From the NCBI GenBank assembly GCA_017938645.1, contig JAGBBE010000191.1:1-13646 (forward strand): a stretch of DNA of 13,646 nucleotides. Reading direction: 5' to 3'. The notes under the pieces are model-generated. The model saw only the letters and a program-made list of their open reading frames with translations, was not told the DNA's origin and did no database searches. Positions 1 through 7,330 of this stretch are shown piece by piece. A program made the position numbers and the translations under genes. Source of the stretch: Clostridia bacterium. Its GTDB lineage: Bacteria > Bacillota_A > Clostridia > Christensenellales > Aristaeellaceae. Within the stretch, counting starts at the first letter, position 1; every line of letters starts with the position of its first letter.

Positions 1-501
1 GGTTTATCCTTGGGTGGGCAGATTTTACTGGAGATTTTGTCGCAACGCAACGATGTTTGTAATTATGCCATCATTGAAAGTGCACTGGTTATACCCTCAA
101 AACTAACACATTCTATGATTAAGCCTGCATTTGAAAGTAGTTTTGGGTTAATACAGTACAAATGGTTTTCTAAATTACAATTCAAGTCACTTAAAATAAA
201 ATCCGATTTATTTGACTATTATTTTAGAGATACTTGTGCCATATCTAAGAAAGATATGATTGCTTTTTTACAGGCAAATTCGTTATATTCCTTAAAGGAA
301 TCCATAAAGAACTGTAGCGCAAAGGTTTATATATTTGTTGGCGGAAAAGAAAATAAAGCAATGCAAAAATCTGCTAGAATAATTCATCAAGCATTGCAAG
401 AGAGTGTACTGCAAGTTCTTCCCGAGTTATATCACGGCGAGTTTTCCATAAACCATGGCAATGACTATACAAATAAAATCAGAGAGATAACTGCAGAATA
501 A
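1..501 (+). CDS. Alpha/beta-hydrolase-like protein, 3' part only
   Basis: The gene enters the window already open. In frame 1 the first residues read GLSLGGQ, a nucleophile-elbow pattern (G-x-S-x-G-G) typical of alpha/beta-hydrolase serines, so the N-terminal half lies outside. The visible 166 codons end at TAA 499-501. A later segment, KVYIFVGGKENKAM, resembles the strand and turn that usually carry the acidic residue, and His in LYHGEF or INHGND near the C-terminus could complete a triad. The substrate cannot be inferred. The DNA is much more AT-rich than the rest of the window and uses A/T-ending codons, suggesting recent transfer. The TTG at position 10 is not a start, because the frame is open upstream and belongs to the elbow motif. 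Confidence 0.7.
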   Translation, partial: GLSLGGQILLEILSQRNDVCNYAIIESALVIPSKLTHSMIKPAFESSFGLIQYKWFSKLQFKSLKIKSDLFDYYFRDTCAISKKDMIAFLQANSLYSLKESIKNCSAKVYIFVGGKENKAMQKSARIIHQALQESVLQVLPELYHGEFSINHGNDYTNKIREITAE

Positions 502-531
502 TATATTCCAATTTGATAAACTGATCAGCAT

Positions 532-612
532 AGTTTCAGTCCCGAAAGAGAGTTTCACTTCCCGTTTAATAGTTTCATTTTTTGAGTGAAACCAAATGAA
601 ACTATTTGAAAC
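532..612. repeat. Phased AGTTTCA / TGAAAC(T) motif array
   Basis: Three direct copies of AGTTTCA start at 532, 551 and 571 (19-20 bp apart). Three copies in the opposite orientation, TGAAAC(T), start at 587, 597 and 607 (exactly 10 bp apart). The central pair extends to a 13-bp inverted repeat (568-580 with 594-606). No T-tract follows, so it is not itself a terminator. It lies in the 250-bp gap between two convergent genes, where no promoter is expected. Function unknown; multimeric protein binding is inferred only from the helical spacing. Confidence 0.6.
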
Positions 613-637
613 CGTATCATTATTATCAATACCATTC

Positions 638-677
638 AAGAAAAAAGCTCTTTGTGAAAACAAAGAGCTTTTTTCTT
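638..677. terminator. Bidirectional intrinsic terminator
   Basis: Perfect 17-bp inverted repeat (638-654 with 661-677) with a 6-base loop. The arms begin with an A-run and end with a T-run, so each strand gives a hairpin ending in U residues. It sits between the plus-strand hydrolase and the minus-strand acetyltransferase and can serve both convergent genes. Confidence 0.9.
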
Positions 678-751
678 GGTCTGAAGAATGAAGTTTCCTT
701 CGGATATGAAGCCGCTGCGTTAATGAAGGAATGAAGGAATTCTGAGTATGC

Positions 752-1249
752 TTACAGTTCTCTTTCCATGATAACGATCTCGTAGGCTTCCGTGGGAACG
801 ATAACGCCGGTTGGCAGGAAGCCGTTTTTCTGCCAGAAGTGCTGGCTTTGCTCGTTCCCTTTGACATATCCAAGACGAACGGCACGGTATTCGCTGCTTA
901 AACCAGAGAGGATTTCGCTGATCAGCGAGGAGCCGACGCCGCGGCCCTGCAGATCAGCGCGAAGCATGAAAAAGCCGAAAAAAGCGGTCTGATCATTGGG
1001 GTAGCGGAGGATCAGATCCAGCACCGCGACCAGTTTTCCATCCTTCCGAAAGCCGAGGTAAAATTTATCCTCCATGCTTTTTCCACGCGGAAGGGCCAGC
1101 ATATCGGCGCGAAGACTTTCTTCTGACGGTGCGGGCGGGCAATGGTGATAGAACTTCGGGTTTCCCTGACACAGGGACAAAAGTTCGGGAATATCGGCTT
1201 CATGCAGAACAGAGACCTGATATCGGTTTGAAAGTACAGAAGGATTCAT
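752..1249 (-). CDS. GNAT-family N-acetyltransferase
   Basis: 165 residues, the usual size for a single GNAT domain. Motif A, the acetyl-CoA pyrophosphate-binding loop, is visible at residues 100-110 as LQGRGVGSSLI (Q-x-x-G-x-G). It follows a hydrophobic strand (FFGFFMLRADL) and precedes the usual C-terminal NEQSQHFWQKNGF motif B region. The reaction would be acetyl transfer from acetyl-CoA to an amine; the acceptor is not predictable. ATG at 1249 is chosen because AAGGAG lies 7 bases upstream (1257-1262). A longer frame begins inside the preceding gene without such a site. It lies 49 bp after the PBP gene on the same strand with only a hairpin between, so it is probably read from the PBP promoter. 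It ends about 75 bp before the shared terminator. Confidence 0.88.
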   Translation of the reverse strand: MNPSVLSNRYQVSVLHEADIPELLSLCQGNPKFYHHCPPAPSEESLRADMLALPRGKSMEDKFYLGFRKDGKLVAVLDLILRYPNDQTAFFGFFMLRADLQGRGVGSSLISEILSGLSSEYRAVRLGYVKGNEQSQHFWQKNGFLPTGVIVPTEAYEIVIMEREL

Positions 1250-1267
1250 AGCAGTTCTCCTTGCAGA

Positions 1268-1295
1268 AATAGCCCGGCAAAGCAGCCGGGCTATT
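1268..1295 (-). terminator. Hairpin between PBP and GNAT genes, probable attenuator
   Basis: Perfect 11-bp GC-rich stem (1268-1278 with 1285-1295) and 6-base loop, starting 3 bases past the PBP stop codon. On the minus strand it is followed only by a weak U run (ATTTCTGC), and the GNAT ribosome site begins 5 bases beyond. Partial termination or mRNA 3'-end protection is more likely than a complete stop. Confidence 0.6.
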
Positions 1296-1298
1296 GTG

Positions 1299-4010
1299 TC
1301 AGAATGCACCAGCCATCGCCTGGGTCAGCATGGCCATGGCGCTGGCGATGTCGGACGTAGTGGGATTGTCGGAGTAAATCACGCTTTCCAGATTGCTGGC
1401 GGCACTCTGGATGCTATAGTAGGCGGTTGAGGAACCGTCGAGCCCGTACATCAGATCGTAGGCGCTTTGCAGCAGCTGACGTGCATCGGGAATCAGCGTG
1501 TTTTCCACCACAGGGTCCATCCAACCGCTGCTGGAGTCGCTGGTATGAAGCACACAGGTGCTCAACGAGTTCGCAGTGCCCAGATACTCAGCTACCACGG
1601 AAGCGTACTGACTGTCATAGGCATAGGTGCTCAGCGGATGGCCGTTGGGGATGACCACCATGCCGCTGTTTACGGAAGAGGGACAGTATGCCGTTACAGG
1701 CATGCCGCTTTGTGCACAGACCGTAACGGACTGGTGCATCTGGCAATACACCGTCGGAACGGTAGGCTCATACCACCAGTCAGTTACAACGCCGTATCCA
1801 AGGCTGTCGTGATAGCAGGCATCCGTAGCGAGCTGGCCGCTGACAGCGCAGGTAGTAACCTGAGTAAGTCCGAGCTGGGAAGGATCAGCCTCAACGATAT
1901 CGCGGTTATCAAGGCCTTTGTGGATGTCGGTCATGTAGCTCTTCCAGATGGGCATGGCGCCGTTGCTGCCGGTAGACTTGGACGAAAGCGGCTTATAGTT
2001 ATCGTGGCCAACCCAGATGGAGGAGACATACCAGCCCGTCATACCCACAAACGTAACGCCGCGCTGATCGCTGTTGGTGCCGGTTTTACCCGCGACAGTC
2101 TGACCGCTGATTTTTGCGCCGGAAGCAGTACCGCCGCTGGAAGCCACGCTTTTCATCATATCCACGATCATATAGGAGGTGGCAGGACGGAAGACCTGAC
2201 GACTTTCCTGCATGGCGTGGCTGTCGTAAACGACGTTGCCGCTGCTGTCGGAAATGCCGAGGAAGGAGACCGGCTCCAGATACATGCCGCCGTTGGCTAG
2301 CGTGCCATAGGCCACGGCCATCTGAACCGGAGTGATGCCGCTGGAGCCAAGCGACAGGCCAAAGGGCGTTGCATCGATATTGCCGCGATCAACGCCCATG
2401 CGAAGCAGGAAATCGGCGGAGCGTTCCACGCCTACATAGTTTACCAGCGTCTGCGCCGCAGACACATTATGGCTGCGCTTCATGGCCTGACGAAGCGTTT
2501 CAGGGCCTGCATAGCCGCCGCCATAGTTCTTGGGCCAGGTGTCCTTGCCGTCGTCATCCTTCCAGCCGGAAATCGGAACAGGAATGTTGTAGACCACGCT
2601 TGCCGGAGAATAGCCCATTTCAAGTGCAGGCGCGTAGACGGCAATGGGTTTGATGGTGGAACCGACGGGCATTTTCATGTCGGTGGCGCGGTTGAGCGTT
2701 TTGCGTGCGGTCGGTCGCGTACGGGAGCCTACGATGGCCTTGAGTTCACCGGTGCGGTAGTCCAGCACCACGGCAGCAGCCTGCGGCTGAATGATTTCAG
2801 TATAGGTGCCGTCATAGTTGAGCGTACGGTATACCTTGTCGCTGGGATCGCGCAGAGCGGGATAGCTCGTCCAGTTTTCAAGCGTGGATTCAACCGTTTC
2901 CTGCATCTCGGTGTCGATGGCCAGCGTTACATGATAACCGCCGGTGCGAAGTTCATTTTCCATCTTCGCGCGGTTTTCACTGGTGTTTTCCAGACCGTTC
3001 AGCTCCAGAAAGCAGTCCACGATGTCCTGCACGGCATATTCCACGTAGTGCGCGTACTTGTACATGCCGTCGCCTTCGGTGGTGGAGTTCTGAAGAACTG
3101 CCGCCGTAGCGGGGTTGAGCGCATCCTGATACTGCTGCTGGGTGATGAACTGGTTTTCGTACATGCAGCGCAGAACGTAATCAGTGCGGTTGTTGGTGAT
3201 GGCATGATAATCGGTGGTTTCGGAAGTACGGGTATAGAAATTGCGGCGTGGATTGTAATAGTAGGGATTGGACGTAAGTCCGGCCAGCATTGCGCATTCA
3301 CGAAGAGTCAGCTCGTTCAGTTCCTTGCCGAAATACCCCTGAGAAGCGACCTGCACGCCGTAGTAGTTTTCCCCCAGATAAATGGTGTTAAGGTAGTATT
3401 CGAGAATCTGCAGCTTGGTATAGCGCGTCTCCAGCTGCATGGCAAGCCATGCCTCCTGAATCTTGCGCTTGTAGCTTAATTCGTTGGAAAGCACCGTGTT
3501 TTTGATCAGCTGCTGGGTGATGGTTGATCCACCCTGCTGACTGCCTGAAACAAAGTTCTGAACAAAGGAGCCGATGATGCGCTTGACGTCGATGCCGTTA
3601 TGGGTATAGAAGCGGGCATCCTCCACAGCTACAAAAGCATTGCGCAAGTTTTCGGGCATGTAGGAGATATTGACCATAATGCGGTTTTCCGTGCCCTTGT
3701 AATCGGTGATTACATTACCTTGTGCGTCGTAGAGGAAAGAAGTCTTGTCCTGATCGTCCAGAAGCGCAAGATCCAGCGTAGGCGCGGTTTCCATATATCC
3801 CTTGGCAATGCCGAGTACCGCGCCGCACAGCGCAAGTCCGCACAGCACAATGAGCACAGCCAGCATCCTCACTGCGTTCACAAGCACGGACAGCACAAAA
3901 TTCGGTTTGGTCAGACGCGGTTTGAAGATGGTACGCCGTTTATACTTCGGCGTTTCCTCCAGCTCGTTTTCATATTGTTCAGGCTTGTAGCCGTTAGGTG
4001 TCTGGTACAT
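1299..4010 (-). CDS. Class A penicillin-binding protein (bifunctional transglycosylase/transpeptidase)
   Basis: A 903-residue membrane-anchored cell-wall enzyme that polymerises lipid II and cross-links the stem peptides. A short basic cytoplasmic N-terminus precedes one membrane segment (about 47-72). The GT51 domain shows VEDARFYTHNG (129-139, catalytic Glu130) and GGSTITQQLIKN (160-171). The transpeptidase domain shows the S-x-x-K box STIK (nucleophile Ser451, Lys454), the SxN box SHN (513-515) and KTG (642-644), so all catalytic motifs are present. After about residue 700 there is a ~200-residue extension with six Cys (721, 732, 756, 765, 776, 819) and a Ser/Ala-rich helical tail; I recognise no PASTA or other named domain in it. 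ATG 4010 is preceded by AGGAGGG (4021-4015). The family is usually called PBP1A/PonA; orthology within that family cannot be settled here. Confidence 0.95.
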   Translation of the reverse strand: MYQTPNGYKPEQYENELEETPKYKRRTIFKPRLTKPNFVLSVLVNAVRMLAVLIVLCGLALCGAVLGIAKGYMETAPTLDLALLDDQDKTSFLYDAQGNVITDYKGTENRIMVNISYMPENLRNAFVAVEDARFYTHNGIDVKRIIGSFVQNFVSGSQQGGSTITQQLIKNTVLSNELSYKRKIQEAWLAMQLETRYTKLQILEYYLNTIYLGENYYGVQVASQGYFGKELNELTLRECAMLAGLTSNPYYYNPRRNFYTRTSETTDYHAITNNRTDYVLRCMYENQFITQQQYQDALNPATAAVLQNSTTEGDGMYKYAHYVEYAVQDIVDCFLELNGLENTSENRAKMENELRTGGYHVTLAIDTEMQETVESTLENWTSYPALRDPSDKVYRTLNYDGTYTEIIQPQAAAVVLDYRTGELKAIVGSRTRPTARKTLNRATDMKMPVGSTIKPIAVYAPALEMGYSPASVVYNIPVPISGWKDDDGKDTWPKNYGGGYAGPETLRQAMKRSHNVSAAQTLVNYVGVERSADFLLRMGVDRGNIDATPFGLSLGSSGITPVQMAVAYGTLANGGMYLEPVSFLGISDSSGNVVYDSHAMQESRQVFRPATSYMIVDMMKSVASSGGTASGAKISGQTVAGKTGTNSDQRGVTFVGMTGWYVSSIWVGHDNYKPLSSKSTGSNGAMPIWKSYMTDIHKGLDNRDIVEADPSQLGLTQVTTCAVSGQLATDACYHDSLGYGVVTDWWYEPTVPTVYCQMHQSVTVCAQSGMPVTAYCPSSVNSGMVVIPNGHPLSTYAYDSQYASVVAEYLGTANSLSTCVLHTSDSSSGWMDPVVENTLIPDARQLLQSAYDLMYGLDGSSTAYYSIQSAASNLESVIYSDNPTTSDIASAMAMLTQAMAGAF

Positions 4011-4046
4011 GATACCCTCCTAAAAAATACAGCGGTATACCGGTTC

Positions 4047-4055
4047 ATTATACCA
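4047..4055 (-). promoter_or_regulatory. Extended -10 promoter for the PBP gene
   Basis: On the minus strand the sequence reads TGGTATAAT (4055 to 4047), a perfect -10 hexamer with the TGN extension. The -35 position at 17 bp (TGGCAT) is a poor match, as extended -10 promoters tolerate. It predicts a leader of about 30 bases before ATG 4010. Confidence 0.6.
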
Positions 4056-4079
4056 TAGATGCAGGGGACATGCCATAGC

Positions 4080-4108
4080 GCATGCTGTAACAATCGCTCG
4101 CATATATG
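4080..4108 (+). promoter_or_regulatory. Possible sigma-E-type promoter for yunB
   Basis: GCATGCT (4080-4086), 14-bp gap, CATATATG (4101-4108) partly matches the Bacillus sigma-E pattern (GCATATT, CATACAAT; 5 of 7 and 5 of 8). In Bacillus subtilis yunB is a mother-cell sporulation gene, which motivated the search. The predicted start would fall on the ribosome site at 4115, giving a very short leader, so this is tentative. Confidence 0.3.
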
Positions 4109-4127
4109 GAACGCAGGAGGGGATGAA

Positions 4128-4784
4128 ATGACTGCAGGCAATACAAGAAAAGACGGGGGAATCAGACTGATCCTACTGATTGCGCTTCTTTTGAGTGCGG
4201 TTGTGATTTTGATGGAGCAGAACCTCAGTCAGACGCTTTTGGACATGGCCTTTGCCAAGGCGTATTCGATGGCTGTAGAGACGCTCAACCGGGCTGTGCA
4301 CATCGTAACGGAGGATGGCGTTGACTACGAGGAACTGGTGGATATGCAACTGGATGTTGAAGGCCGGGTGAGTATGCTCAGAGCAAACACCATGCGCATG
4401 AACGCGCTTGCAGCACAGACGGCGCTGGTTGCCGAGCAGGAGCTTAACAGCTTTGAAAACCAGTTTGTTGAAATTCCCTTGGGAGCCGCGCTGGGCATCC
4501 GGTTTCTTTCTGGCTTTGGACCCAGAATTCCGGTACAGATTCTGCCGGTGGGAGCCGTGAATACCGATTACGACACGGAGTTCGAAACAGCAGGCATCAA
4601 CCAGACCCGTCACAAAATTTTCCTGACCCTTCATGCGAGCGTAAGCCTGATTATTCCCACAGGTTCCCAGTTGGTAGAGGTAAACAGCACCATGCTGATT
4701 GCCGAAAGCATCATCATCGGTCAGGTGCCGGACAGCTTTGTGGACGTAGCGGATCAGCATGATATGCTTGACTTTATTCCGTAA
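4128..4784 (+). CDS. yunB: Sporulation protein YunB
   Basis: 218 residues with one N-terminal membrane segment (about 12-29) and the rest outside the cytoplasm. Family-typical stretches are AGINQTRHKIFL (155-166), the VEIPLG region (114-119) and the C-terminal VNSTMLIAESIIIGQVPDSF (185-204). YunB is needed for normal spore formation in Bacillus but has no known enzymatic activity. It is somewhat shorter than the Bacillus protein. ATG 4128 follows AGGAGG (4115-4120) at 7 bases; an upstream in-frame ATG at 4059 has no ribosome site and would add 23 residues ahead of the membrane segment. Divergent from the PBP gene with 117 bp between them. No clear intrinsic terminator follows. Confidence 0.87.
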   Translation: MTAGNTRKDGGIRLILLIALLLSAVVILMEQNLSQTLLDMAFAKAYSMAVETLNRAVHIVTEDGVDYEELVDMQLDVEGRVSMLRANTMRMNALAAQTALVAEQELNSFENQFVEIPLGAALGIRFLSGFGPRIPVQILPVGAVNTDYDTEFETAGINQTRHKIFLTLHASVSLIIPTGSQLVEVNSTMLIAESIIIGQVPDSFVDVADQHDMLDFIP

Positions 4785-4839
4785 AAAATGCATGAAAATG
4801 AGGTTGGGAAACGTTGAATCGATGGGCGTTATGTAATGC

Positions 4840-4868
4840 TTGACATGTTCATAATTCTGTAATAAAAT
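4840..4868 (+). promoter_or_regulatory. Sigma-A promoter for the Ig-repeat protein gene
   Basis: TTGACA (4840-4845), 17 bp, TAAAAT (4863-4868): a near-consensus housekeeping promoter. It predicts transcription from about 4875 and a leader of about 120 bases before ATG 4994. Confidence 0.85.
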
Positions 4869-4951
4869 AACATGGAACCAGCATACCGAAAACGCGGAAT
4901 CATCCGGCAGAAAATGGGTAAACTGTTCATATGCCTGTACCCATAGAACCA

Positions 4952-4996
4952 TCGGCATGCCGAAGGGAGGAAGGGCGGCTCCGCCCGACATACATG
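4952..4996 (+). promoter_or_regulatory. Structured translation-initiation region: palindrome, SD, then hairpin before the start codon
   Basis: A perfect 12-bp palindrome, TCGGCATGCCGA (4952-4963), abuts a strong Shine-Dalgarno run AAGGGAGGAAGG (4963-4974). The start codon is 22 bases after the AGGAGG-like core, too far for normal initiation. The gap contains GGGCG-GCTC-CGCCC (4973-4986), a 5-bp GC hairpin. Folding it would bring SD and ATG to about 7 bases. No alternative in-frame start lies closer to the SD. Confidence 0.6.
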
Positions 4997-7153
4997 ATGA
5001 AACGCAAGGTACTCATTCTCAGTCTGCTGCTGGCGGTGATCACGCTGCTGGCTGGCTTTGCCATGGCGGAAGCGGTCGATCCTATCGTCACCAGCATGGA
5101 GATCACGCCCAGCAAGCTCACCGGTCCTGGAAAGGTGAGCGTAACCATCACCATTTCCAACTCCGGCGACAGCGATCTGAAGGATCCTGTATGGCTGTAC
5201 GATCCCGCTGCGCAGATCGTGAGCGATTTTGGTACCAACGGCAGCGCTCTGCTCAAGGCAGGGGAAATCAAAACCTGGACCGGCACCTATGACGTAAACC
5301 AGCGCACGCTGGACAACGGCTCCGTTGTGTATTTCGTCAAGTATACGCTCTATAACGAAAGCGGCAAGGCAGTAGAAAAGAGCCAGCCCATCCGCGCCAA
5401 GATTACGCTGCAGACAGCCGAGACGGATATTGACGTCAAGCGTACCATCAGCCCGACCATTGCACGCGAGGGTCAGGAAATTGTTGTGCGCTATGATATC
5501 ATGAACACCGGCACGGTTAATCTGCTGGATGTGACCATTCAGGAGCACAAGAATATCCACAACCAGAAGTACACCATCCCCACCCTCAAGCCTGGTCAGA
5601 CGGCGGAAATCAAGTATCCCGTCACCATGGGCAAGAAGGATCTTACCAGTACTGCAACCATCACCTACAAGTCTGAAACCCAGTCTAAAACCCAGACGTA
5701 TACGGTTGAAAAGCAGGTCATCAAGTTCGGCGAGCCTTCTCTGGAAGCCAAGCTCACTTCCAATGTCAAGGGTGTTGTGGCCAACGGTACCGTCACCCTT
5801 GAACTGGAGCTGAAGAATACCGGCAGTGTTGATTACAGCGATATCCGCGTAACTGATGCAGCGCTGGGCGATGTATTCACCAATCAGGAAGTCAAAGCCG
5901 GCAAGAGCCTCAAGCTCACCAAGGAAGTCACCGTTCCTGAAACGATGGATTATCAGTTCGTCGTTACCGGCACCGACGCCACCGGCACCGAAACCTCTAT
6001 TTCCACCTCTGCGCTGACTGTGACCGCGGTTGACCCCGCCGATGCGCTCAAGCTTGAAGTGGTGGCCGTTCCCGACCGGACCGAGGTGTTTGAGCAGCCT
6101 GGCAAGGTACGCTTCACCATTACCATCACCAACAACAGCAAGGTGGATGCTTCTAATGTAAAGGTATCCCATGGTGAAACCGAGCTGTACACCTTCTCGT
6201 CCATCAAAGTGGGTGAAAGCCGTACACTTTCCCGTGATACGGCGCTGTCCATGGCCGGCAAGTACCGCTTCACTGTAACGGCCACTGATCCCCTCGACAG
6301 CACGCAGACCTTCCAGAGCAATGAGATGCAGATTGCCTTCTCCGTGCCCACGGCTGCGCCCGCAACGCCCACTCCTGTACCCGAACCTACTGCTGAACCG
6401 ACCTTCGCGCCTGCGACCATTCCTCCGATCACTGATGACAGCATCGGCGCGCTTCCCAAGCTGATTCAGAAGATCCTTCTGCCTCTGTTGATCGCCGCCG
6501 GCGTTGTACTGCTCGCCAGCTGTGGCCTGCTGATCGTGGCGACTGTTCGCCGTGCCCAGCAGAAAAAGGCCTCTGAGGCTGCGGTTGACCAACTCGAACG
6601 CGCCAAGCGCCGTGATTACGTCACTCCTTCCTCTGCGGAAGAGGAGGAGTACGAGCAAGAGGTACCTCAGGAAGAGCCGATTACCATTGAGAGTGATGCA
6701 CTTACGGAAGAACAGGCCGATTATGAACTGCCGCATCTCAAGTATGCACGCAGCGCTGCTCAGGTAGCGGAAGCTCCTGCTGAAGAAGAGTACTACGCTG
6801 AGGATAATACCGAGTATTACGAACAGCCTGAGGAAGTTTACGCAGAAGAACCTCAGTATTCCGATTATGCTGAGATTCCTGAAACGGAGAAGGAACCGTT
6901 CTTCGTTCCCGGAAATGATGATTATGACTGGGGCGAAACGTACGATCAGGCTCACAGGAAGCACAGCAAGCGCGGACTGTTTGGACGCGGAAAGAAGCAG
7001 AAGAAGGAGACTGCTCCCGAACCTGTGACGGAAGAATACACGGACTTCAGTGACGATTACTACGGTTACGAAGAAGAACCGCAGCAGCAGGCCGAAGAGC
7101 AAACCGATGAACAGCCCCGTCGTTCTCGCCGCAGCCGCAGCAACAAGGCATAA
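4994..7153 (+). CDS. Secreted single-pass membrane protein with CARDB-like Ig repeats and acidic cytoplasmic tail
   Basis: 719 residues. A signal peptide (about 1-27, ending AMAEA) leads to about 450 outside residues forming four Ig-like beta repeats of ~100 residues. Each contains a version of V-x-V-x-I-x-x-x-N-x-G/S, for example VTITISNSGDSDL, VVRYDIMNTGTVNL, LELELKNTGSVDY and FTITITNNSKVDA. This is the CARDB/DUF11-like pattern of surface proteins. A Pro/Thr-rich linker (about 452-479) leads to one membrane helix (about 489-517), then a ~200-residue inside tail rich in Glu and Tyr (YYAEDNTEYYEQ, YGYEEE), with a Lys/Arg patch (RGLFGRGKKQKK) and a basic end (RRSRRSRSNKA). No enzyme motif is seen. 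Probably an envelope scaffold or adhesion protein; partner unknown. The in-frame alternative start is ATG 4997. Own promoter and terminator make it a single-gene unit. Confidence 0.8.
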   Translation: MMKRKVLILSLLLAVITLLAGFAMAEAVDPIVTSMEITPSKLTGPGKVSVTITISNSGDSDLKDPVWLYDPAAQIVSDFGTNGSALLKAGEIKTWTGTYDVNQRTLDNGSVVYFVKYTLYNESGKAVEKSQPIRAKITLQTAETDIDVKRTISPTIAREGQEIVVRYDIMNTGTVNLLDVTIQEHKNIHNQKYTIPTLKPGQTAEIKYPVTMGKKDLTSTATITYKSETQSKTQTYTVEKQVIKFGEPSLEAKLTSNVKGVVANGTVTLELELKNTGSVDYSDIRVTDAALGDVFTNQEVKAGKSLKLTKEVTVPETMDYQFVVTGTDATGTETSISTSALTVTAVDPADALKLEVVAVPDRTEVFEQPGKVRFTITITNNSKVDASNVKVSHGETELYTFSSIKVGESRTLSRDTALSMAGKYRFTVTATDPLDSTQTFQSNEMQIAFSVPTAAPATPTPVPEPTAEPTFAPATIPPITDDSIGALPKLIQKILLPLLIAAGVVLLASCGLLIVATVRRAQQKKASEAAVDQLERAKRRDYVTPSSAEEEEYEQEVPQEEPITIESDALTEEQADYELPHLKYARSAAQVAEAPAEEEYYAEDNTEYYEQPEEVYAEEPQYSDYAEIPETEKEPFFVPGNDDYDWGETYDQAHRKHSKRGLFGRGKKQKKETAPEPVTEEYTDFSDDYYGYEEEPQQQAEEQTDEQPRRSRRSRSNKA

Positions 7154-7158
7154 TTTTC

Positions 7159-7190
7159 AAGACCGCCGAGCATGAATCGGCGGTCTTTTT
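7159..7190 (+). terminator. Strong intrinsic terminator after the Ig-repeat gene
   Basis: Perfect 11-bp GC-rich stem (7159-7169 with 7177-7187), 7-base loop, followed by a T-run ending at 7190, starting 5 bases after the stop codon. Confidence 0.92.
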
Positions 7191-7253
7191 ATCAGAAAAT
7201 ATCGAAAAGGAAAAATAAATTCGTAACATTTCCTTTATATTCATAGAAAACTC

Positions 7254-7282
7254 TTGAAATAACTTAATGTTTTTGATATACT
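7254..7282 (+). promoter_or_regulatory. Sigma-A promoter for the thioredoxin-reductase-like gene
   Basis: TTGAAA (7254-7259), 17 bp, TATACT (7277-7282), with AT-rich sequence upstream. Predicted start about 7289, about 40 bases before ATG 7331. An 8-bp inverted repeat (AAAGGAAA 7206-7213 with TTTCCTTT 7229-7236) lies just upstream; any role is unknown. Confidence 0.8.
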
Positions 7283-7330
7283 TCTTTCTGGTACAAACTG
7301 TTTACGTACAGTGATCCAAGGAGGCAATCT

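Noticed and set aside
720..740. Short tandem ATGAAGGA duplication downstream of the acetyltransferase
   Set aside because: Two units only, in a non-coding 3' region; likely chance.
2469..3479. 336-codon plus-strand frame opposite the PBP gene
   Set aside because: Antisense to a PBP with every catalytic motif intact; no initiation signal or recognisable domain.
4829..7102. 757-codon open frame on the minus strand opposite the Ig-repeat protein
   Set aside because: Its translation is low-complexity (Arg/Leu/Gly-rich), lacks a ribosome site and family motifs, and mirrors the codon bias of the well-supported plus-strand gene, which has a promoter, signal peptide and terminator.
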